Assembly: GCF_000495815.1 (NCBI RefSeq)
Contig: NZ_AWGE01000017.1
Coordinates: 62,001 to 126,000 of the forward strand
DNA: 64,000 bases
Direction of reading: 5' to 3'
DNA from: Asticcacaulis sp. AC466
GTDB lineage: Bacteria; Pseudomonadota; Alphaproteobacteria; Caulobacterales; Caulobacteraceae
Below the pieces are notes generated by a model. The model was not told where the DNA came from and did not search any database. It was given only the letters and a program-made list of their open reading frames with translations. Positions 26,619 through 34,247 of the stretch are shown piece by piece. Every line of letters begins with the position of its first letter. Position 1 is the stretch's first letter. The position numbers were made by a program, and so were the translations under genes.

Positions 26619-27803
26619 ATGACCGCCGTAACGAGCTTTCATCACAGGACAACCTTGTCCGATATTGATATCGAGCGTCTGGTGCGCAGTGAAAACGCCG
26701 ACGACCGTGCCGTTGCAACGCACAAGATATGCCGGGTGATGGAGCGCGGGCGCCTGGGGGACACCGATCGCGCCGCCGCGCAGGAAATTATCCGGATGCT
26801 GGCTCAGGACGCCGCCGAACTTGTCCGCCGGGCCTTGGCCGTGACATTGCGCACATCCGAACTCCTACCACACGATGTGGCTATGAAACTGGCTCAGGAC
26901 GTGGTCACCGTCTCGGTGCCGCTGCTGACCTTTTCCCCGATATTCAGCGATGAAGACCTTGCCGATATCATTCGTTCCGGCGGTCCGGTTCGTCAGATCG
27001 CCGTCGCCAAGCGCGAAACCTTGTCCGAGGTGGTAACGACCGCGCTGGCCGACAATGGCGTCGAAGAGGCGGCTGTGATTGCTTGTGCCAATGACAATGC
27101 GCGATTTACCGAAGGCGGCATGAACCGCGTCATGGATCGCTTCGGTACATCCGAGGTGCTGCATAGTGTATTGGTCAATCGCAAGACCTTGCCGGTTTCG
27201 GTGAGTGAGCGTCTGATCAATGTGGTGAGCGCCAGTTTACGGGAACAACTGATCGCCCATCATGCCATCAAACCGGAAACCGCAGTAGAAATTGTGACGG
27301 CAGCCCGGGAACGCGCCACCCTGGACATGGCCGATCAGGCCGGCGCCAGCTTCGATCCGCAAGGGCTTGCCAGCCATTTGATGGCGTCCGGGCGACTGAC
27401 GCCCTCTCTGATCCTGCGTGCTCTGGCGCGCGGACATATGCCATTCTTCGAACACGCCCTGTCGGAATTGTCCGGCGTGCCGCATGAGCGGACCTGGCTG
27501 ATGGTGCATGATGCCGGATCGTTGGGGTTGCGGGCTATCTACGACCGTGCGGGTCTGCCTGGCCGTATGTTCCAAACCTTCCGTATGGCGGTAGAAACCT
27601 ATCATACCCTTCAGGCCGAGGCCGGCCATCTCGATCCTATTCGGATGCAGGAGCGTTTGATCGAGCGGTTCCTGACGCAGGTTCCGTTCGCGCCTCGCGA
27701 AGATCTCATCTATCTTTACGAACGCCTGGATCGTGATAGCCAGGGGCGGCTTTGGGCGAAGTCGCCGGAAAAGTCGGCAAACGACCTTCTTAAAGCGGCA
27801 TGA
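26619..27803 (+). CDS. DUF2336 domain protein
   Basis: 394 residues from ATG 26619 (AAGGA at 26605-26609); an in-frame TTG at 26601 is less likely. All-helical, with repeated units such as DAAELVRRALAVTLRTSELLPHDVAMKLAQD and EEAAVIACANDNARFTEGGMNRVMDRF typical of DUF2336, a HEAT-like family found mostly in alphaproteobacteria. No enzyme motif is present and its role is unknown. The upstream 245-bp gap is shared with the atypical kinase, so the two may be co-controlled. Confidence 0.85.
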   Translation: MTAVTSFHHRTTLSDIDIERLVRSENADDRAVATHKICRVMERGRLGDTDRAAAQEIIRMLAQDAAELVRRALAVTLRTSELLPHDVAMKLAQDVVTVSVPLLTFSPIFSDEDLADIIRSGGPVRQIAVAKRETLSEVVTTALADNGVEEAAVIACANDNARFTEGGMNRVMDRFGTSEVLHSVLVNRKTLPVSVSERLINVVSASLREQLIAHHAIKPETAVEIVTAARERATLDMADQAGASFDPQGLASHLMASGRLTPSLILRALARGHMPFFEHALSELSGVPHERTWLMVHDAGSLGLRAIYDRAGLPGRMFQTFRMAVETYHTLQAEAGHLDPIRMQERLIERFLTQVPFAPREDLIYLYERLDRDSQGRLWAKSPEKSANDLLKAA

Positions 27804-27813
27804 TATGTCTAAC

Positions 27814-27847
27814 GAAAAAGGCCCGCACGTGATATGCGGGCCTTTTG
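27814..27847. terminator. Bidirectional terminator between DUF2336 and HPt genes
   Basis: AAAAGGCCCGCA and TGCGGGCCTTTT form a 12-bp stem with A- and T-runs on both sides. It serves both converging genes. Confidence 0.92.
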
Positions 27848-27865
27848 ATTTCGTTGCGGATAAGA

Positions 27866-28366
27866 TCAGGTGTTAAGGCCGATCTTGTCCAGGTGTTCCT
27901 TGACGCGGGCTTCCAGGGTCTCAGACAAGATCTTACCGGTCGGATGATTTTCAGTCTTGATCTGTCCGCGGACGACGGCCCGTATGGCGTCCATATGCGC
28001 CTCGACCAGTTTCCACGGCGCCTGAGCGCGTTTTTCCTCTTCGTCCAGCATCTTGCACAGTGAGCCGGATATACGGGTAATGAGGGGAAAGCCGTAGGTC
28101 GTGCCGAGCCCCTTCAGATCGTGCGCGCGATAGAAAAGCTGATCGGCGTTTTCTGGGTTCAATCCATCCGCCTTGATGCGGGCCTGGACGTCTTCAAGCT
28201 TGCGAATTTCATCCATCAACCAGTCTTCGAACTGGCTGGAAAGGTCGGCGAGAGCCGCCTCGGCCTTCGCGATCGCTTCTGAATCCAGCGCACCCAAACG
28301 ACCGCCAACCTTGGCACGCAGGGTATTGGGAACTTGGATAATCTGTACTTTTTCAGACATGGACAT
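27866..28366 (-). CDS. Free-standing HPt phosphotransfer protein
   Basis: 166 residues from ATG 28366 (another ATG at 28360 is possible). The HPt signature YRAHDLKGLGTTYGFPLITRISGSL holds the phospho-acceptor His, residue 82 from this start. The N-terminal 60 residues include a helical segment (AIAKAEAALADLSSQFEDWLMDEIRKL). HPt proteins shuttle phosphate between receiver domains. No partner is fixed by the neighbours: the nearby hybrid kinase lacks a receiver Asp, so the true donor must be elsewhere or the local link is non-catalytic. Confidence 0.85.
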   Translation of the reverse strand: MSMSEKVQIIQVPNTLRAKVGGRLGALDSEAIAKAEAALADLSSQFEDWLMDEIRKLEDVQARIKADGLNPENADQLFYRAHDLKGLGTTYGFPLITRISGSLCKMLDEEEKRAQAPWKLVEAHMDAIRAVVRGQIKTENHPTGKILSETLEARVKEHLDKIGLNT

Positions 28367-28460
28367 GGGGAATGGCGACCTTCTAGCAATTCTTGGCTGC
28401 CACATTAACCGTAGGAAATTTAAGAACCGCTAATAAGAACGATCTTTTTGAATAACGTCT

Positions 28461-29219
28461 TCAAGACATGAACTGTTCGGCCAAAACACGCTCGTCGTAT
28501 CCATTCCCGGCATCGAAAAGCAGGGTGGCTTTCAGATCTTCGGCCTCGCTGATATCGACGCTGACGACGTCGCGGACATCGAAGGTATCGGCGGCGGCGC
28601 TGATGGGGCGCTTGTCGACTTCCAGGGTTTCGATGCGAACCTTGGCGGTGTGCGGCAGGATGGCGCCACGCCAGCGCCGGGGACGAAAGGCGCTGATCGG
28701 CGTGAGCGCCAAGGCCTTGGCGGTAAGCGGGATGATCGGACCGTGCGCCGACAGGTTATAAGCCGTCGAACCCGCCGGTGTGGCGACCATAATGCCGTCG
28801 CACATTAATTCATCCAGACGGACCTTTCCGTCGATGTAAATCTTCAGTTTGGCGCCTTGGTGAGACATGCGCAGCAGCGACACCTCATTGAAGGCGAGGG
28901 CACTGTATTCTGTACCCGCGCGCGTTCGTGCCGTCATACTGAGGGGGCTGATCAAGGTGCTTTCGCTCTTCAGTATCCGTTCGATCAGTCTGTCTTCGGC
29001 ATAATCGTTTAGCAGGAAGCCCACCGATCCGCGGTTCATACCAAAGATGGGAATTTGCTCCTTCAGATACTTGTGTACGGTCTGGAGCAGGAACCCGTCG
29101 CCACCGAGCGCCACTACCACATCCGGATTGCTGGCCGATCCATACAGAGACTTCAGCCGCGCGCAGGCGGCCTGAGCTTCAGGGCGATCGGAGGCAGTGA
29201 AGTCGAGACGTAGAGACAT
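28461..29219 (-). CDS. nadK: NAD kinase
   Basis: 252 residues, cytoplasmic. The family motifs are GGDGFLL (39-45), FGMNRGSVGFL, AFNEVSL and DGIMVATPAGSTAYNLSAHGPII. It phosphorylates NAD+ to NADP+ with ATP. Length is at the short end of the bacterial range, as in other alphaproteobacteria. It is flanked by the HPt gene and another minus-strand gene about 140 nt upstream. Confidence 0.95.
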   Translation of the reverse strand: MSLRLDFTASDRPEAQAACARLKSLYGSASNPDVVVALGGDGFLLQTVHKYLKEQIPIFGMNRGSVGFLLNDYAEDRLIERILKSESTLISPLSMTARTRAGTEYSALAFNEVSLLRMSHQGAKLKIYIDGKVRLDELMCDGIMVATPAGSTAYNLSAHGPIIPLTAKALALTPISAFRPRRWRGAILPHTAKVRIETLEVDKRPISAAADTFDVRDVVSVDISEAEDLKATLLFDAGNGYDERVLAEQFMS

Positions 29220-29362
29220 GACGTCTATCTAATCAGGTTTCCCGTTTTCGTCTATAGCGCTTTCCCTAAAGTCACGCGTAGGTTCCAAACGAAAATATCT
29301 ATTAAAACAAAATCGTATACATCTGTCGGGCGACGGCGCGGTCCGGAAATGACGCTGGCAAA

Positions 29363-30265
29363 TCAACTCGCCGAGGCGATCAGGGCGGCCAATTTTCGGC
29401 GGGCGTCCTCCGGCGCAAGGCTGAACACTGACAGTATCAGCGGCTTCTGCCCCTCCGCCAGATGCGGTTCGCCGCTATGATAGTTTTGCCACTGTGCCAT
29501 GACGTGAAGAAAAATGGCCCGATCCAGGCCCGCAGCGCATAAGGCAAGAGCCAGTGGGACGGGCGAAGGCGACGACAGAGCCTGGCTCAGGCCGGCCACA
29601 TCCAGTTTCAGTCGGTGTGACATTTCTCTGACGAAGCCGGCGGTTTCGCCACCTCGCAGAAGGGCCAGAAGTTTGAGGTTCCCGTGACCCGTCGTTTGCG
29701 TCGGGTCTTGCCGGAGCTGGGCCTTGGCGTTTTTCAGACCGGGATGCGCCAGGACGGCTGCGCGGACATCCGGATTTGCGGCGGCGCGACGGGCGAAGGC
29801 GGCTTCGTCCTCGATGTCGAAATCCAGACGCATATTTCGCGCCATCGTGGCCACGACGCTGTCGCAATGGCTGCGGAACAGGGCTTTGATCACGCGCCAA
29901 TCCAAACCCGGCCGTTCAGCGATCAGGCGATGATGGGCTTCGCCGGTGGCGGCGATAAGCGCCAGCAGCGCCTGGGGTGTCAGGGTAGGTAGGGCGGATT
30001 TCAACAGGGGAGCGGCCAGGCTGACTGGCATTCCGCACAGGCGGACGATCAGATCCTGGTCGGAATGAATGGGCTCACTGGAACGTCCGAGCGTATCACT
30101 GGTATGCGTATTACTGGCATGCGTATCACCGGCGCCCACGTCGGGTGTGGATGTCTTGACGGTCGTCAGGCCGGAGTCCTGGCGGGCTGCGGGAACGTCG
30201 AAGTCAGGGGCCAGTTGCGGGGCGGGCAAGGTGGTTTCCAAAATTCCAGTCGGGCCGGTCGCCAT
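29363..30265 (-). CDS. Unknown helical protein, possibly DUF2336-related
   Basis: About 300 residues from ATG 30265; the frame continues to a TTG at 30367 and neither start has a good ribosome site. The first 70 residues are low in structure, rich in Pro, Thr and Ser. The rest is helical (EAHHRLIAERPGLDWRVIKALF, ARRAAANPDVRAAVLAHPG), resembling DUF2336 repeats but not conclusively. No catalytic motif. It may be a relative of the gene at 26619, with NAD kinase and HPt genes between them. Confidence 0.6.
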   Translation of the reverse strand: MATGPTGILETTLPAPQLAPDFDVPAARQDSGLTTVKTSTPDVGAGDTHASNTHTSDTLGRSSEPIHSDQDLIVRLCGMPVSLAAPLLKSALPTLTPQALLALIAATGEAHHRLIAERPGLDWRVIKALFRSHCDSVVATMARNMRLDFDIEDEAAFARRAAANPDVRAAVLAHPGLKNAKAQLRQDPTQTTGHGNLKLLALLRGGETAGFVREMSHRLKLDVAGLSQALSSPSPVPLALALCAAGLDRAIFLHVMAQWQNYHSGEPHLAEGQKPLILSVFSLAPEDARRKLAALIASAS

Positions 30266-30475
30266 ATAGGCTGCAGGCAGATTCGTAATCGCGCTGACTC
30301 TGGGGGAACAGGGTGAACACTTACTTAATGCCGCAACGGCCCGGCTTGATGGGGCTAGAATTGACAACCTGGCCGGGAAACGCAGTTATATTTCGCAAAA
30401 TAGTCTGTGTTAATCTTGTCTCAATTCGGCGTCAGTAAGCTGATCGCCTGTTAGTACCATAAACTAAGTGCAACC

Positions 30476-31870
30476 ATGTCTGAAATGCACCAGGAAGCCC
30501 CGAGGGAGCCGACCACGGTTTTGCCGCGTATACTTGTCAACGGGCGCGAAGAACTGATGCTTGAACGTGCCGACGCCGTCGAAATTGTCGAGCGTTTGCG
30601 CGAAACTCATGTCGACATCAATGGTCACACATTTCTCCTCAAGCTCGATACCTTGGTCGTACGTCTCGGTATCAAGTGGGACGTGAAGCGCGAGCTGGTA
30701 TTCGAACATTTGAAAACCGCGTTTGAGCGCATCTACTCGGAACCGAACTGGTGCATTGGCATAAACGAGGATTGCTTCCTCGGCATGATACCGGAAGCCG
30801 GGAAGCGCAAGGGCGCTTTGTTTATGACGGAGCTCTGGCGCGAACTGTGCAGTTTCTTCGTCGGCGACATGTCGGCGCTGGAGGTGCCGTTGTACGATGT
30901 ACTGGCCGAAGATGTCGATTGCCTGTCATTGAAAAAGATAGACATTAATGCCTGCTACGACGTCGACGAGAGCGGAAACGGTCCGATAAAGGCACGCGCC
31001 GCCGGTACGCATCCAGATGGAACCCACGCCGTGGATGGCAAGGCTGACGGTGCGCAGGCTGCCAACCGGCCGATCATTGTCGCCGCTACGGTGTCCTACG
31101 CCGGCCGTAACCTTAAGGTCGCCAGCGCCATCGAACCGCTTTTCGAAATGAAAAAAATGGTTCTGATCGGACATCGGCTTGAGGCGATGGTCATGGAGGC
31201 GCTCGACAACACGCTTCTCGATCGCAAAGGCCTGGCCAACCTGGATTGGGGCTTGCGCGAAATGGTCGATATCATGAATATTGATCAAGGGCTCAAGCTG
31301 CTGAAACTGCGCACACCCGAACAGCGCAAGATGATGATGGTGGTGCCCGCGGCCTTTTCGACCTTTGCCTCGGCACGTGCCCGACAGAAAATTACCGCCG
31401 AAGTCCAGAAGGCTGCCGCCGAAATGGGGCTAAAGGTGCTGTTCGAAATCCGTGGGCTTGATGGCGTGCCGCCGCACCGCGTTTTGGAAATCGTATCTCT
31501 TATAAAGCCTTACTGCATGACGGCCGTTGGTTCCGTCAGTCCTGACCGTAAGATTATCACCGGCCTCGCCAAATGCGGCCTGTCCGGAGTTTGCATTGAG
31601 TATGATGGCGCAAAGCGTGACGAAGACGGTTTGCGCGATTATCTCGGCGCGCTGGCGGCGGCGGCGAAGGCGTCCGCAGGAGCCTGTATGGTCCAGGGTT
31701 TTGACAATTATCGGCAAATGGCCGTAGCCCGGCTGGCCGGTGTGACGCACGCGAGCATGAAGACGGCGGCGCTCATGTCACCCAGGGGAGCTGCGCACAT
31801 GGCGGCGAGCGCGGCCGAGGCGTTGAAGGAAACGTCTGCGCCTTTAGCGAATAAATTGCCGCACGATTAA
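30476..31870 (+). CDS. Cytoplasmic protein of unknown function, possible decayed EAL fold
   Basis: 464 residues, no signal peptide or membrane helix. The C-terminal half has an order reminiscent of EAL phosphodiesterases: a MVVPAAFSTF strand, helix, VLFEIRGLDGVPPHRVLEIV, then GVCIEYDG and ACMVQGFDNYRQMAVARLAGV. None of the EAL catalytic motifs (EAL, DDFG, ExVE) is present, so if related it would be inactive, perhaps a c-di-GMP binding or docking protein. The N-terminal 150 residues match nothing I recognise. Divergent from the gene at 29363. Confidence 0.6.
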   Translation: MSEMHQEAPREPTTVLPRILVNGREELMLERADAVEIVERLRETHVDINGHTFLLKLDTLVVRLGIKWDVKRELVFEHLKTAFERIYSEPNWCIGINEDCFLGMIPEAGKRKGALFMTELWRELCSFFVGDMSALEVPLYDVLAEDVDCLSLKKIDINACYDVDESGNGPIKARAAGTHPDGTHAVDGKADGAQAANRPIIVAATVSYAGRNLKVASAIEPLFEMKKMVLIGHRLEAMVMEALDNTLLDRKGLANLDWGLREMVDIMNIDQGLKLLKLRTPEQRKMMMVVPAAFSTFASARARQKITAEVQKAAAEMGLKVLFEIRGLDGVPPHRVLEIVSLIKPYCMTAVGSVSPDRKIITGLAKCGLSGVCIEYDGAKRDEDGLRDYLGALAAAAKASAGACMVQGFDNYRQMAVARLAGVTHASMKTAALMSPRGAAHMAASAAEALKETSAPLANKLPHD

Positions 31871-31932
31871 TCGCTCTTTGCGGTGGTTGCCCCCCATCTC
31901 AAAATCAGCCGTTTCTGAAGACCTATCCGTCC

Positions 31933-32787
31933 TCAAGAGCGAAATGTGTCGCACGACGCCGGGTCACCTGAGCTGAAGCCGGTCTTGAACCACTGCACAC
32001 GTTGCGCAGCCGACCCATGCGTAAAGCTGTCGGGGACGACGCGGCCCTGCGCCTTGCGCTGTAGGGTGTCGTCACCTACCGCATTGGCGGCGCCCAGGGC
32101 TTCATCGATGTCGCCGGCCTGAATCCAGTGTTGCTTTTGGTTCGAGGTGTTGGCCCACACGCCCGCATAGCAATCCGCCTGTAATTCAAGCTTAACCGAC
32201 AACGCATTGGCGCCGCGTTCGCTCAATCCCTGTTCCTCGCGTTGTACCGCCGCACTGGTCCCCAGCAGATTCTGGACGTGGTGGCCTACCTCATGCGCGA
32301 TGACGTAGGCTTTGGCGAAATCACCCTTGGCGCCCAAATCCGTATCCATGGTGTGGAAGAAGTCGAGGTCGAGATAGACCCGTTCATCCGCCGGGCAATA
32401 GAATGGGCCCATGGCAGATTGGCCGAACCCGCATCCAGTCTGGGTCCCCTGACTGTACAGAACGATGGTGGAGGGATGGTAAGGCTTTCCGGCCGCATCG
32501 AACAGGGATTGCCAGGTATCGTTGGCCGAGGTGTGTATGACATTGGAAAAGTCGCAGGCCTCATCGCCCTGAGGGCAGGTGCCGGTCGCTGTTCCTTGCT
32601 GAGCCGTCGGCGATTGGTTTTGCAACTGGCTTCCCGCGTTCATAACGGTGGAAGGGTCGATGCCGAAAACAAAATAGCCAATAAGGGCCAGGACCGTCAG
32701 CACAACACCACCGCCGCCCGCGATGGGAATAAGACCGCCGCCACGTCGGTCTTCGACATCTCCCCTGCGTCCACCCTGCCAATCCAT
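31933..32787 (-). CDS. YpfJ-type neutral zinc metallopeptidase
   Basis: 284 residues from ATG 32787, chosen because GGGGAG lies six bases upstream and the family begins with a short VEDRRG segment, here MDWQGGRRGDVEDRRGG. One membrane helix (about 29-43) anchors it, with the catalytic domain outside. The zinc motif HEVGHHVQ is at about 165-172. Other family pieces: YCPADERVYLDLDFF and LELQADCYAGVWA. The substrate is unknown. Confidence 0.9.
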   Translation of the reverse strand: MDWQGGRRGDVEDRRGGGLIPIAGGGGVVLTVLALIGYFVFGIDPSTVMNAGSQLQNQSPTAQQGTATGTCPQGDEACDFSNVIHTSANDTWQSLFDAAGKPYHPSTIVLYSQGTQTGCGFGQSAMGPFYCPADERVYLDLDFFHTMDTDLGAKGDFAKAYVIAHEVGHHVQNLLGTSAAVQREEQGLSERGANALSVKLELQADCYAGVWANTSNQKQHWIQAGDIDEALGAANAVGDDTLQRKAQGRVVPDSFTHGSAAQRVQWFKTGFSSGDPASCDTFRS

Positions 32788-33121
32788 GCTCATCTCCCCG
32801 TTTATTGCAGATGCCGCCAAAATGACGGCGTCCAGATAAAAATGCAGCGTGATTTTTTATTCACGCTGTCCCGCCTGACGACCGCTAGCCAGTTAACCAC
32901 CTTTTTCCGTTTGCGAAGGTTTAACCTGCTGACAGCTTCGCGTTGTTTTGTGTTATAGGGCATAAAATCAGACAACGTGGCGCGGGGGCAACGCTTTGAA
33001 GGCGTTTATGTCAGATTTTTAATGTGGCCTTCGTTGACTCACAACCTGGGCCACCTCATCATGCAATATAAAAATATTTCCCGTAATGTTGAGTTGTCGG
33101 GCGACAAAAACCTAGGATCAA
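32788..33121. other. 334-bp divergent gap with two inverted repeats ahead of the RND operon
   Basis: No gene is seen. CAGCGTGA (32845-32852) and TCACGCTG (32861-32868) are perfect 8-bp arms around a T-rich loop. GTGGCC (33024-33029) and GGCCAC (33049-33054) form a second, wider pair nearer the adaptor gene. Two GTTAACC-like heptamers, at about 32891 and 32921, are too far apart for a CtrA box. These are candidate operators for the efflux pair, but no regulator gene is adjacent. Confidence 0.4.
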
Positions 33122-34246
33122 ATGGGCATGACTTCCGGTAGTATTGAGGGGCGCAAGCCCGGTTTTCGCGCTGTATTCGCGGTCGGCGTGTCGTTGGCGC
33201 TTGTTTTAGGGAGCGGCCTTTCGGCATGTGGCGAAAAAAGCAAAACCGATGGTGATAAAAAAGGCGGCGCCTCTGGGCATGCTGCCGTTGTAAATTTCGC
33301 TACCGCCCGTGATGCCACGGCACCTGTGAAGATCGCGGGGACGGGGACCATCAGTGCCTGGCAGGAAGTGATTGTCGGCGCGGAGACGGGCGGACTGACG
33401 GCCGTGGCGCTTCTGGTCGATGAGGGGCAATCGGTCAAGCAAGGCCAGCCCCTCCTGCGCATGAATGATGTCCTTCTCCAGGCCCAATTGAAACAGGCGC
33501 AGGCCAATTACAATCAGGCCAACAAGGCGTATCAGCGCGCCCAGAGCCTTTTCCAGCAGGGATATCTCTCCGCCGCCGCTCTCGACAACGCCGAAGCGTC
33601 CAAGCTGACGACGGAAGCCGCCATGCAGACGGCGCAGACCCAACTCAGCATGGCCACCGTGCGTGCGCCGGTTTCCGGCATGGTGACGCATCGTACCGCC
33701 GTCCTGGGCCAGAATATCCAGCAAGGCGCTGAACTGTTCCGCATTGTGCGTGACGGCCGGATCGAACTGAACATGCAGGTGGTCGAATCGGACCTGCATA
33801 ATATCCACGCCGGCATGGCCGCTACGGTGACCAGCGAGTCGACCGGTCCCGTGACCGGCAGCGTTCGCATCGTCACGCCGATGGTCGACCCGTCGACACG
33901 CCTGGGCTATGCTCGCATCTCGGTGCCCTGGTCTTCGGGTCTGCGCCCCGGCATGTTTGCCTCCGGCTCCATCGACGCCGGTATGCAGAACGTGCTTCTT
34001 ATCCCGCAACTCGCCGTGGTCTATACCGAGAACGTGCCGAATGTGTACGTGATCGGTGTCGATAACAAGGCGCACCTGCGCAAGGTGGTCATTGGCTCGA
34101 CCACGCCGACCAAGGATATCATTATCAAGGAGGGGCTGTCCGTCGGAGATCGTGTGGTCACGACCGGCGCGGGCTTCCTGAACGATGGCGACGCTGTCAA
34201 GGCGACGCCTCAACCGGGTCAGCCGCAAACGGGCGGAGAACACTAA
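33122..34246 (+). CDS. RND efflux periplasmic adaptor (HlyD/MFP family), lipoprotein
   Basis: 374 residues with a signal peptide and lipobox (GLSAC). It follows the membrane-fusion order: lipoyl halves (GAETGGLTAVALLVDEGQSVKQGQPLLRM and VRAPVSGMVTHRTAVLGQNIQQGAELF), a short alpha-hairpin between, and the beta-barrel and membrane-proximal domains. AGGA lies just before ATG 33122, with a second ATG six bases on. It links the pump to an outer-membrane channel not encoded here. The pump gene begins one base after its stop. Confidence 0.92.
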   Translation: MGMTSGSIEGRKPGFRAVFAVGVSLALVLGSGLSACGEKSKTDGDKKGGASGHAAVVNFATARDATAPVKIAGTGTISAWQEVIVGAETGGLTAVALLVDEGQSVKQGQPLLRMNDVLLQAQLKQAQANYNQANKAYQRAQSLFQQGYLSAAALDNAEASKLTTEAAMQTAQTQLSMATVRAPVSGMVTHRTAVLGQNIQQGAELFRIVRDGRIELNMQVVESDLHNIHAGMAATVTSESTGPVTGSVRIVTPMVDPSTRLGYARISVPWSSGLRPGMFASGSIDAGMQNVLLIPQLAVVYTENVPNVYVIGVDNKAHLRKVVIGSTTPTKDIIIKEGLSVGDRVVTTGAGFLNDGDAVKATPQPGQPQTGGEH

Positions 34247-34247
34247 G

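Noticed and set aside
32885-32930. Two GTTAACC-like sites upstream of the RND genes
   Set aside because: They are about 20 bases or more apart, not the seven required for CtrA.
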